This document shows, one piece after another, positions 1-5,768 of a DNA stretch of 5,768 nt. Numbering within the stretch: the stretch's first letter is position 1; each line of letters opens with the position of its first letter. The translations under genes were made by a program, and so were the position numbers. Source of the DNA: an uncultured Pirellula sp. (GTDB lineage Bacteria > Planctomycetota > Planctomycetia > Pirellulales > Pirellulaceae); NCBI GenBank assembly GCA_903837255.1, contig CAILTZ010000163.1, positions 1-5,768 on the forward strand, read 5' to 3'. The notes beneath the pieces are model-generated. The model saw nothing but the letters and a program-made list of their open reading frames with translations, made no database searches and had not been told where the DNA came from.

Positions 1-1383
1 CTCCATGTCGGCTTCGAGGCGTTCAAGCTTGCTGCTCGCGCCGGTCACCGGGTCAAAATTGCAAATCTGCTTGAGCCGCAGCACCAGTTCGAAAACATGC
101 TGAACCGTGACCGATTCACCCAGGTCTGCAAGATGAACAACTCCTTCCTCTTCGGCAGCCTTGTAGCTGGCTCGCTGCTCGGGAGTCAAATCCAGGTCTG
201 CATTGCGATAGAGCCTAGGGGGCATGTCTTTGAGAACTTTGTCCTTGGTTCGGCGCAGGATGTGGTCGCGTGTGGCATGGCCCAATGACTTCAGATGCAT
301 ATCATCCCGGAGATGCCCGGGTGAGAGGAACTCAAAGATGCTCACGAGATCTTCCACCGAGTTCTCGATCGGTGTACCGGTCAGAGCCCAGGACCGGCCA
401 CGAGGGATCGAACGGACGACCTCACTGGTCGTGCTGTTGCGATTCTTGATCCGCTGAGCTTCATCCAAAAGAACCAGATCGAAGTACAGCGAGCCATCGT
501 CGATGACCGCAGAGTCCTTGAGCATCAGCTCGTAGTTGGCAATCTTGACAGGGGCCTGTGGATTGGACCATACCCAAGCTCGTTTGTTCGAATCGCCTTG
601 AATCACTGCGATCGGAATCTCTGGAGCCCATTGCCGAAACTCTCGCATCCAATTGGTGACCAATGGTTTTGGACAGACCAATAGCGCGTTTCGGATTTCG
701 CCCGAAAGCAGCAGCATGCGGATGGCTGTAATCGCTTGCATCGTCTTGCCTAAACCCATCTCGTCGGCAAGGATCGCCGAGGACCTCGCGTAGAGAAAAG
801 CAATACCGTCCATCTGATACGGAAACGGTTGGAAGGGAAAAGTCAACTTGGCATTTTGGACGATCGACTCCAGAGGAGGTTGTAGGACGTAGTAAAGTCG
901 GTCCTCTAACCGAATCAAATTGCGTGGAGGTGTCAGCCGAGTCTTTTTGCCCGAATCCTTGGGCGGCTGATCATCCGCTTGCGCATTGTCTTGATCGCTC
1001 GATTCCTCCGCGTCAGCTTCGCCAGACTTTGGCTTTGCTTCGTCCCCCGCTTGGCCTGCCAAGGGCCATTTGACGGTCCAATGAGGTGATTCCGGGAACG
1101 AAAAACCGATGGTCTTGGGCAGGGGATGCGCAAGCTGAATCGCGAGGACCTTGGGTGGCTGGCAAGCGACCAAGCCAGATAGTTCGCCCCCCGGGAGCGA
1201 ATGCATTCTCGGGAGCATTTCTACATGCAGCGTCTCTGGCCATTTGTCATTTGGCCAAATGCCATCTGGCGGGAGCAACCTGTGTTGCATCCCACTGGGC
1301 GAGAATTCTGGCGAGTCGTAGTACTCCGACCAAATCTCGGGCGGGCTGTTCTCGGGGGGGAATGTCGCTATTAGATCGTCCAT
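1..1383 (-). CDS. SNF2-family DEAD/DEAH-box helicase (N-terminal part, runs off left edge)
   Basis: The visible 461 residues are the N-terminal part of a SNF2/RapA-like ATP-dependent DNA translocase. It reads from ATG at 1383-1381 to the window edge without a stop. Motifs in order: motif I DEMGLGKT at residues 207-214 (ATP-binding Lys213); motif II DEAQ at 307-310, within DEAQRIKN as is usual for SNF2 proteins; motif III LTGTP at 334-338 followed by IENS; then LRRTK at 376-380 and KQICN at 438-442, both typical of the step into the second RecA lobe. The second lobe (motifs IV-VI) lies outside the window. Residues 1-105 are a Trp/Pro-containing domain I do not recognise. Residues ~110-147 are an acidic, Ala/Asp/Lys-rich and probably disordered linker. 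No SWIM zinc finger is visible before the ATPase core. The family uses ATP to move along double-stranded DNA and displace proteins. The substrate here is unknown. The start is supported by a ribosome-binding site 7 bases upstream and by tight coupling to the upstream gene. Family assignment is very secure; the specific role is not. Confidence 0.95.
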   Translation of the reverse strand, partial: MDDLIATFPPENSPPEIWSEYYDSPEFSPSGMQHRLLPPDGIWPNDKWPETLHVEMLPRMHSLPGGELSGLVACQPPKVLAIQLAHPLPKTIGFSFPESPHWTVKWPLAGQAGDEAKPKSGEADAEESSDQDNAQADDQPPKDSGKKTRLTPPRNLIRLEDRLYYVLQPPLESIVQNAKLTFPFQPFPYQMDGIAFLYARSSAILADEMGLGKTMQAITAIRMLLLSGEIRNALLVCPKPLVTNWMREFRQWAPEIPIAVIQGDSNKRAWVWSNPQAPVKIANYELMLKDSAVIDDGSLYFDLVLLDEAQRIKNRNSTTSEVVRSIPRGRSWALTGTPIENSVEDLVSIFEFLSPGHLRDDMHLKSLGHATRDHILRRTKDKVLKDMPPRLYRNADLDLTPEQRASYKAAEEEGVVHLADLGESVTVQHVFELVLRLKQICNFDPVTGASSKLERLEADME

Positions 1384-1385
1384 GA

Positions 1386-1976
1386 TTAAGCCACCTTGGC
1401 CCGTGGATGCGCTTCGGATAGGGCTTCGACGATCCTCTCAAATGGCTCTTGCAAATCCAGCTCGATGGTATGGGACTCGATCATCCAATCGACCAGTTCC
1501 AAGTCGGTGCGATACGACTCCAGGCAGCCCAACATATAGCGGTCTGTAGACCTGTGCGCGTACTGGTTCTCATTGCGCCGAAAGCTCGGACTCTCAAACC
1601 CGTGCTCGTAGGAAGGCCCTGAGGTGGCCCCCGAGCCTGAACCAACTTGATTTACCGAGACGCACAAGATCGGTATGTCGATCCATTGCCGAACGCACAG
1701 CGCGGCCGGCGAGTCGACTAAAACCATGTGCGGCTGAATCTTGGCTCGCGAAAGCAAGGCCCGAGAGATCTGTTCGCCACAGAGGAACTCCTGGAGCGTC
1801 GGGCCGAAGAGGATTGTCTGAGCCCGAGTCGGTTGGACCGGGACCGTGCAATGGAACTCCAAAGGGCGGGCAACGCTGTTGACCAATAGATACCCACCGA
1901 AATAGCCTTGGTCGAGCCGGTACCGGACCGAGACAAAACCCAGAGATTTCTGCGACAAGCCGTTGTCTGATGCCAT
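1386..1976 (-). CDS. Conserved-looking hypothetical protein, 196 aa, upstream of the SNF2 helicase
   Basis: I recognise no named domain or catalytic motif. Residues ~12-105 look like a compact alpha/beta domain: hydrophobic strand-like runs (FVSVRYR at 14-20, YFGGYLLVN at 25-33, HMVLVD at 83-88, IPILCVSVN at 101-109) alternate with polar turns. Residues 110-147 are Gly/Ser-rich then polar, probably a flexible linker. Residues ~155-190 contain an acidic helical tail with DLQEPFERIVEAL at 174-186. There is no signal peptide or transmembrane segment, so it is probably cytoplasmic. The four cysteines (43, 66, 94, 105) plus Cys151 are not arranged as an obvious zinc site. The start is well constrained: an in-frame TGA at 1989-1991 lies only four codons upstream of ATG 1976, with no other start codon between. 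The gene ends TAA at 1386-1388, two bases before the helicase ATG, so the two are very likely one operon. It may be an accessory partner of the helicase, by context only. I have an impression that similar proteins occur in planctomycetes, which I cannot verify here. Confidence 0.85.
   Translation of the reverse strand: MASDNGLSQKSLGFVSVRYRLDQGYFGGYLLVNSVARPLEFHCTVPVQPTRAQTILFGPTLQEFLCGEQISRALLSRAKIQPHMVLVDSPAALCVRQWIDIPILCVSVNQVGSGSGATSGPSYEHGFESPSFRRNENQYAHRSTDRYMLGCLESYRTDLELVDWMIESHTIELDLQEPFERIVEALSEAHPRAKVA
1391..1396 (-). promoter_or_regulatory. Ribosome-binding site for the SNF2 helicase gene
   Basis: On the minus strand the sequence reads AGGTGG, five of six matches to AGGAGG, with a 7-base spacer before ATG 1383-1381. 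It sits inside the last sense codons (Lys-Val-Ala) of the upstream gene. It fixes the helicase start and suggests that terminating ribosomes re-initiate there. It is the clearest Shine-Dalgarno site in the window. Confidence 0.65.
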
Positions 1977-2114
1977 GCGTCTATGATGTCAATCTTGCGA
2001 AACTGTCTACCATCGGTGGATAGGACCCTAGCCTAGCTTCGACGCGCCAAGCTGGATCGCTCCAGACATCGCCCCCCAAGCCGACTTGTCGACACAAATT
2101 CGCCAAATTAACAA

Positions 2115-2129
2115 TTCGGTGGTTCCGAA
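2115..2129. repeat. Short inverted repeat just upstream of the candidate promoter
   Basis: TTCGG at 2115-2119 is matched by CCGAA at 2125-2129 around a 5-base spacer, ending 3 bases before the candidate -35 box. The dyad and its position would suit a regulator-binding site, but arms of 5 bp can arise by chance. Confidence 0.25.
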
Positions 2130-2132
2130 AAC

Positions 2133-2162
2133 TCGACTTTTCAGCACCCACGAGGATATACT
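2133..2162 (+). promoter_or_regulatory. Candidate sigma70-type promoter for the coiled-coil/RidA/rsmA operon
   Basis: A -10 box TATACT (2157-2162, five of six consensus matches) is preceded after 18 bases by TCGACT (2133-2138, four of six matches to TTGACA). Transcription would begin near 2169, giving a leader of about 65 bases before ATG 2235. This placement argues against the possible GTG start at 2172, which would lie almost at the transcript end. An alternative pair, TTGTCG 2086-2091 with TAACAA 2109-2114, is weaker. Prediction by eye only. Confidence 0.35.
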
Positions 2163-2234
2163 GAACATTCGGTGTCGAATCGGGCGATCTCCAGCTTGTT
2201 TCACTCCCTCGAGCCCTTTTGCAAGCAAATCACG

Positions 2235-2732
2235 ATGTCTAGCGACCCAGGACCTTTTTCCCCAATCTTTTCGATCAACGTGTCGGCCGATGGGGCCAAT
2301 GCCCAGAACGCTCCGGCTCCGCCCCCGGCTGCGCCGCATGGAAATCGTAGCCTGGATGTCGGGACTGCCCTGATTGCTCTGATGCGGCAGATGGTCGATG
2401 CCCAAAACCGTCAGAACCAGATGATCGAGCAGTTGCTGCAGATCAATCGCCAAGTCTTGCAGAACACCCAGCAAGCCAACTCGCAGCGTCAAAACGAAAT
2501 GAACCAGTGGCGAAATGCTCACCCTGAACTGGTCCAAGCCTGCCGAAGTTCTTTAGAGACCCTCTCAGCGGTTCAAACCGACTTTCTTGCGAAGATGACC
2601 TCGGAGGTCCAGGATTCGCAGGAAGAACTCGTCGATAGCGAATACATGTTCGCTGACTTTCTAGACCGCTATGGACCCAGGATGGCGCACCTGAACGGGA
2701 TCCTTCAGATCCTCAATCACTTGGTCGGATAA
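2235..2732 (+). CDS. Hypothetical Gln/Asn-rich coiled-coil protein, 165 aa
   Basis: I do not recognise a family. Residues 1-17 are a short hydrophobic/polar segment. Residues 18-36 are Ala/Pro/Asn-rich and probably disordered. Residues ~44-92 form a long predicted amphipathic helix or coiled coil that is strikingly polar: 12 Gln and 7 Asn among residues 56-91, with hydrophobic positions such as M53, M63, I64, L67, L68, I70, V74 and L75. Residues 97-147 continue as helical, acidic sequence, and a short hydrophobic helix (GILQILNHLV) ends the protein. There is no clear signal peptide or membrane anchor, so it is probably a cytoplasmic oligomer or scaffold; this is inference. ATG 2235 is chosen over an in-frame GTG at 2172 because the 21 extra residues look unlike a conserved N-terminus and a promoter candidate lies just before 2172. 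No strong Shine-Dalgarno site precedes ATG 2235. Its TAA ends two bases before the RidA-like gene, so it is the first gene of that operon. Confidence 0.75.
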   Translation: MSSDPGPFSPIFSINVSADGANAQNAPAPPPAAPHGNRSLDVGTALIALMRQMVDAQNRQNQMIEQLLQINRQVLQNTQQANSQRQNEMNQWRNAHPELVQACRSSLETLSAVQTDFLAKMTSEVQDSQEELVDSEYMFADFLDRYGPRMAHLNGILQILNHLVG

Positions 2733-2734
2733 GC

Positions 2735-3202
2735 ATGGAATCTCTCGAAAGCAAACTTCAAAGCCTCGGCTGGCAACTCCCTCCTGCCCCCAAACCCGTA
2801 GGACTATACAAACCGGTCTTGATCGTTGGCAATTTGGCCTATGTATCTGGTCACGGTCCGCTCAAGTCCGATGGATCGCTCATGCTAGGCCGCGTCGGCG
2901 ATGAGCTTGATGTTGCGGGCGGACAAGCGGCAGCCAAACAGACCGCGCTGGCGATGCTCGCTACGCTTCGCAATGAACTTGCGAGCCTCGACCGACTCGT
3001 ACGCATCGTCAAGACGCTCGGACTGGTCCGTTGCACAGACGACTTTGGCCAGAGCCCTCTTGTGATCAATGGTTTTAGCCAAGTCTTTGTTGACCTATTG
3101 GGTAGCGATCTTGGGATTGGAGTCCGAAGCGCCCTTGGGACCAATTCACTTCCCAACGGGATGGCCGTGGAGGTCGAAGCGATATTCGAGATCAAGCCCT
3201 GA
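2735..3202 (+). CDS. RidA/YjgF/YER057c/UK114 superfamily protein (chorismate mutase-like subfamily)
   Basis: The 155-residue product has the size and pattern of the RidA-superfamily branch described as YjgF/chorismate mutase-like or putative endoribonuclease L-PSP. Visible landmarks: the strand LAYVSGHGPL (34-43), where RidA proteins carry SGQ; the helix around 61-84 (AAAKQTALAMLATLRNEL); the strand IVKTLGLVRC (91-100); and the C-terminal GVRSALGTNSLP to VEVEAIFEI (129-153). Arg131 aligns with the substrate-carboxylate-binding Arg105 of E. coli RidA, and Glu148 with its conserved Glu120. Classical RidA hydrolyses reactive enamine/imine intermediates made by PLP enzymes. This subfamily has no firmly established reaction, so deaminase activity is plausible rather than shown. 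These proteins usually form cytoplasmic trimers with active sites between subunits. The start has a weak GGA 5 bases upstream. The TGA overlaps the rsmA ATG by one base, so translation is probably coupled. Confidence 0.88.
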   Translation: MESLESKLQSLGWQLPPAPKPVGLYKPVLIVGNLAYVSGHGPLKSDGSLMLGRVGDELDVAGGQAAAKQTALAMLATLRNELASLDRLVRIVKTLGLVRCTDDFGQSPLVINGFSQVFVDLLGSDLGIGVRSALGTNSLPNGMAVEVEAIFEIKP

Positions 3203-4104
3203 TGAGCGATAGACAAACCCTAAGTTTTTTGTCCAAGACGCTCCAGCGAGCTGGATTGCATCCGAAGACCAAGTACGGCCAAAATTTTCTCATCGACCTG
3301 AACTTGCTCGATATCCTCGTCCGGGGAGCGGAGCTTGGTCCAAGCGACGTTGTCTTGGAAATCGGTACAGGGATGGGTTCGCTGACCAAGACGCTTGCAA
3401 CGCGGGCAGGGTATGTCATTACTGTCGAGGTCGATCGAGATCTACAAGCGATTGCGGCTCGGGAGCTGGCCAAGTTTCCTAACGTGCGAATGCTGTGCTG
3501 CGATGCGCTTCGCAACAAGAACCACTTGCGTGTCGAGGTCCTCGATGCAGTCCGCGAGGCGATGAGCGCGTTTCCCGGAGCAAAATTCAAGCTTGTCGCG
3601 AATCTTCCCTACAACGTCGCTACGCCGATCATCAGCAACTTGCTCAACGAAACACCGCTGGTTGAAAGGATGGTCGTGACGATCCAAAAGGAGCTCGGGG
3701 AACGAATCATCGCTCCGGCGTCCTGCAAGGATTACAGCGCCCTTTCGATATGGATGCAGTCGCAATGCGATTGTGAGATTTTGAGGCTATTGCCACCGAG
3801 TGCATTTTGGCCAAGGCCAAACGTCGACTCAGCGATCTTGCGAATTGTTCCGAATGCGACTAAGCGTGCTCGGATCGTGGACTTGGAATTTTTCCACACG
3901 CGTCTTCGGGCGATGTTTTTGCATCGGCGAAAATTCCTGAGAAGTCAATTGATCTCTGCCATGCAAGAGCTGCTGACCAAAGAGCAGGTTGACGCGGTGC
4001 TTGTCGAGCAAAAGCTCGAAGCCAATTTACGAGCCGAGCAGTTATCTGTCGAGCAGATGATCGAGCTGATCGAGGCTTGTCGCCTGCAATCTCAGAAACA
4101 ATAG
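3202..4104 (+). CDS. rsmA: 16S rRNA (adenine1518-N6/adenine1519-N6)-dimethyltransferase RsmA (KsgA)
   Basis: The 300-residue protein dimethylates the two adjacent adenines in the helix 45 loop of 16S rRNA, using S-adenosylmethionine, late in small-subunit assembly. Its loss gives kasugamycin resistance in other bacteria. Diagnostic motifs: YGQNFLID at 25-32; SAM-binding LEIGTGMGSLT at 52-62; acidic motif II VEVD at 75-78 (Glu76 expected to bind the ribose hydroxyls); motif III Asp101 in CCDAL; catalytic motif NLPYN at 134-138; FWPRPNVDSA at 202-211; and the C-terminal RNA-binding segment with HRRKFLRSQL at 241-250. All key residues are present and the length is slightly above the ~270 usual for the family. 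Residues 104-131 are about 11 longer than the same loop in E. coli KsgA. The start is set by the TGATG overlap with the upstream RidA-like stop, which favours ATG 3202. It is the third gene of the rightward operon and ends 16 bases before the convergent mutL stop. Confidence 0.97.
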   Translation: MSDRQTLSFLSKTLQRAGLHPKTKYGQNFLIDLNLLDILVRGAELGPSDVVLEIGTGMGSLTKTLATRAGYVITVEVDRDLQAIAARELAKFPNVRMLCCDALRNKNHLRVEVLDAVREAMSAFPGAKFKLVANLPYNVATPIISNLLNETPLVERMVVTIQKELGERIIAPASCKDYSALSIWMQSQCDCEILRLLPPSAFWPRPNVDSAILRIVPNATKRARIVDLEFFHTRLRAMFLHRRKFLRSQLISAMQELLTKEQVDAVLVEQKLEANLRAEQLSVEQMIELIEACRLQSQKQ

Positions 4105-4120
4105 CCGCAGACCGCGCCAT
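4105..4120. other. Convergent junction of rsmA and mutL, 16 bases
   Basis: Only 16 bases separate the rsmA TAG from the mutL TAA. I see no hairpin with a T-tract here for either strand, so transcripts from the two sides probably overlap at their 3' ends or end by Rho. Confidence 0.6.
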
Positions 4121-5768
4121 TTAGATCCGCTTGAACATTTTGTCGAGCTGTTCTCGGGAAAAGAATAGGGCCGTAGGACGGCCGTGCGGGCAATGATGGG
4201 TGTCGTGATACAGATCGCGCTGCTCGAGCAGCGCAGAGATCTCCGAATCGCTCAGCCGATCACCCGCCTTGATCGCCGCCTTGCACGCCATCATATTCAT
4301 CAGCTCATCGAGGACATCCTGAGCATTGACCTTCTTGCCCCCGGACATCAGGGCCTCGAGGACCTGCCTGAGCATCTCCTCAGGGGCGCGTTTGGACAAG
4401 ATCGATGGATAGGCATTCAAAACAATCATGTCACCGCCAAACGACTCGATCTCAAAACCGATCTCGGCGAGCATCTCTTTGGACTCCAGGGCCATGACCG
4501 ACTCGGCAGGGGTCAGCTGAACCGTAGCCGGAACAAGCATCCGCTGGCGATCCAACGACTTTGAAAGAACCTTGGTCTTGATCTGCTCGAACAAAATCCG
4601 TTCATGCAGCGCATGCTGGTCGATGATCACCATCCCGGCTTCGTCCTGGGTGACCAAGTACCGATTGTGGATCTGAAAACCTACGGCGGGTGTCGAGCCG
4701 ATCAACTCCTGTGCATCGAGTGGCTTGGGCGAAAAATCGATCGAATCCAAAAGGGGATCTCTCGCACTATTGCTCGTAGGGCAGATCGCAGTGGGCGGCG
4801 TTGCAGGCTGCACCGGTAAACCGGATCGAAACGGATCGGTCGGAAACCCCGACTCTGGGAAAGGTCTAAACGTTGGAACGCTCTGCTGGGATCGCGCCCA
4901 ATCCATCAGGGCCGTATTCGATCCAGCGGAGGTATTTCCAGAGGAAGATAAATTCCGATTTGGCGTTAGAGGATGGGGGATCGGCTCGCTAGGCGATGGA
5001 ATTCCAAGCCCTACGTCGCGGGCCTTGGCCACAAGATTCGAGGTCAAGAATCGATGACGGATCGTATGGAGCAACCGACTGTAGATCGCCCCGCTGTCTT
5101 CAAAGCGGACCTCGACCTTTGTCGGATGCACATTGACATCCACGGTCTTTGGGTCGATCTCCATCTGCAAAAAACAAACCGGCATGCGACCGACCATCAG
5201 CAGGCCGCGATAAGCCTCCGAGAGCGCGTGCTGCAAAGCCCGGTCGCGGATGTACCGACCGTTGAGAAACAGATACTGCATGCGGTTGTTGCTGCGCGAA
5301 ACACTCGGATCGGTCACATAGCCCCGCACCTTGACCTTGTCGTCGTCATGCTCGACAGAGATCAGTGCATCGGCGATCTCGTCTCCAAAAAACGCCCGAA
5401 TCCGATCCGCCCATCGGCTCGTCGGAGCCAGTTCGTATTGGACCCGATCGTTGCTGCTCAGGATCATTTGCACGTTGGGATACGCCAAAGCCACCCGAGT
5501 GAAGGCTTCGACCACATGCCCCATCTCGGTCGAAGGCGTCTTCATGAACTTGCGCCGCACCGGAGTGTTGAAAAACAAATGCCGGACCTCAATCGTCGTC
5601 CCGACACTCATTGCACAAGGCTTGATCGGCTCGCGCTCGGGACCTTGGGTCCGAAGCTCATATCCACTATCGCTCGAGGCGATGCGACTCCGGAGCGTCA
5701 AGTGGCTGATCTCGGCGATCGAGGCCAGAGCCTCACCACGAAAACCCAAGGTCCTGACGTCGAAAAGA
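4121..5768 (-). CDS. mutL: DNA mismatch repair protein MutL (N-terminus cut by right edge)
   Basis: About 548 codons are visible, counted from the first complete codon at 5767-5765. Roughly 85 N-terminal residues, including the first ATP-binding motifs of the GHKL fold, lie outside. ATPase-domain landmarks: GFRGEALASI at 8-17 (ATP-lid motif III), NTPVRRKF at 67-74, FLNGRYIRDR at 167-176 and DVNVHPTK at 210-217. Residues ~250-356 are a Pro/Ser/Thr-rich disordered linker. The C-terminal dimerisation/endonuclease domain has DQHALHERILFE at 383-394 (matches the DQHAx2Ex4E metal-binding motif), QRMLVP at 408-413 (resembles the clamp-binding QEMIVP of Bacillus MutL), ACKAAIKAG at 494-502 and CPHGRP at 526-531. 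MutL couples mismatch recognition by MutS to strand removal; with this motif set it should itself nick the nascent strand. The reading frame continues upstream past the TTG at 5749-5747, which encodes the Leu before GFRGEAL and is not the true start. Estimated full length ~635 residues, normal for the family. Confidence 0.97.
   Translation of the reverse strand, partial: LFDVRTLGFRGEALASIAEISHLTLRSRIASSDSGYELRTQGPEREPIKPCAMSVGTTIEVRHLFFNTPVRRKFMKTPSTEMGHVVEAFTRVALAYPNVQMILSSNDRVQYELAPTSRWADRIRAFFGDEIADALISVEHDDDKVKVRGYVTDPSVSRSNNRMQYLFLNGRYIRDRALQHALSEAYRGLLMVGRMPVCFLQMEIDPKTVDVNVHPTKVEVRFEDSGAIYSRLLHTIRHRFLTSNLVAKARDVGLGIPSPSEPIPHPLTPNRNLSSSGNTSAGSNTALMDWARSQQSVPTFRPFPESGFPTDPFRSGLPVQPATPPTAICPTSNSARDPLLDSIDFSPKPLDAQELIGSTPAVGFQIHNRYLVTQDEAGMVIIDQHALHERILFEQIKTKVLSKSLDRQRMLVPATVQLTPAESVMALESKEMLAEIGFEIESFGGDMIVLNAYPSILSKRAPEEMLRQVLEALMSGGKKVNAQDVLDELMNMMACKAAIKAGDRLSDSEISALLEQRDLYHDTHHCPHGRPTALFFSREQLDKMFKRI

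Larger units (their letters stand above)
1977..2234. other. Divergent intergenic region, 258 bases
   Basis: This separates the leftward unknown-helicase pair from the rightward rsmA operon, so it should hold promoters for both directions. A rightward promoter candidate is at 2133-2162. I found no convincing leftward -35/-10 pair: TTGACA on the minus strand at 1992-1987 is too close to ATG 1976 to act as a -35. It also holds a 5-bp stem with 4-base loop (2052-2065), a 5-bp stem with 5-base loop (2115-2129), and an 8-bp palindrome TGTCGACA (2087-2094). No tRNA, riboswitch or small coding gene could be supported. Confidence 0.6.

Noticed and set aside
1086..1385. Plus-strand frame of 99 codons opposite the helicase N-terminus
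   Set aside because: It is antisense to a well-supported gene with a good ribosome-binding site and has low-complexity composition.
1987..1992. TTGACA on the minus strand as a -35 box for the 196-aa gene
   Set aside because: It lies about 10 bases from the ATG, leaving no room for a -10 box and transcript start before the start codon.
2172..2234. GTG at 2172 as start of the coiled-coil protein
   Set aside because: It would add 21 residues of unremarkable sequence and sit within a few bases of the predicted transcription start. ATG 2235 is preferred, though not proved.
2028..2537. Minus-strand frame of 169 codons over the intergenic region and coiled-coil gene
   Set aside because: It runs opposite the first gene of a tightly packed operon. 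The plus-strand product has coherent coiled-coil composition, while this translation is Arg/Ser-rich with no domain. The choice is less certain than for the other shadows.
2851..3765. Minus-strand frames at 2851-3216, 3192-3590 and 3442-3765
   Set aside because: Antisense to the RidA-like gene and rsmA, both recognised families with complete motifs. The translations are Ser/Arg-rich.
4184..5057. Open plus-strand frames at 4184-4564, 4604-4819 and 4725-5057
   Set aside because: They lie antisense to mutL, whose motifs are intact throughout. Their translations are Arg/Leu/His-rich with no recognisable domain.
5747..5749. TTG as a start codon for MutL
   Set aside because: The frame stays open upstream to the window edge and encodes LFDVRT directly before LGFRGEAL, as expected inside MutL.
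1..5768. CRISPR array, tRNA/rRNA, insertion sequence or defence island
   Set aside because: No spaced repeats, cloverleaf sequence, transposase or terminal repeats were seen. The identified genes are mainly housekeeping, and the SNF2 helicase alone is not evidence of defence.

Overview
The window holds six protein-coding genes, two of them cut by the window edges. No RNA gene, mobile element or CRISPR array was seen. The organism looks like a member of the Planctomycetota, probably a Pirellula/Rhodopirellula-type lineage. That placement is an inference from three things: moderate GC, few strong Shine-Dalgarno sites, and two hypothetical proteins of a type I associate with that group. It was not tested by any search. 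The confidently identified genes are widespread bacterial housekeeping genes.

Layout. Positions 1-1976 carry two minus-strand genes transcribed leftward. A 196-residue protein of unknown function (1386-1976) is followed 2 bases later by the N-terminal 461 residues of a SNF2-family helicase/translocase that runs off the left edge. Positions 1977-2234 are a divergent intergenic region with one plausible rightward promoter and short inverted repeats. Positions 2235-4104 form a tightly packed rightward operon. It starts with a 165-residue Gln/Asn-rich coiled-coil protein of unknown function, then, 2 bases on, a RidA/YjgF-superfamily protein. That gene overlaps by 1 base the 16S rRNA dimethyladenosine methyltransferase gene rsmA (ksgA). 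After only 16 bases, mutL is encoded convergently on the minus strand from 5768 down to 4121. Its first ~85 codons lie beyond the right edge.

How the genes may work together. The right half is information maintenance: RsmA completes 16S rRNA in ribosome assembly, and MutL is the mismatch-repair matchmaker and nicking endonuclease. This MutL carries the intact endonuclease motif and a clamp-binding motif, so it belongs to the MutH-independent type of repair. The RidA-like protein and the coiled-coil protein are linked to rsmA by packing only, and no functional link can be shown from sequence. On the left, the helicase start has a good ribosome-binding site inside the last codons of the unknown gene, so the two are probably co-translated. 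They form the most interesting uncharacterised pair in the window. I see no clear new defence or mobile system.
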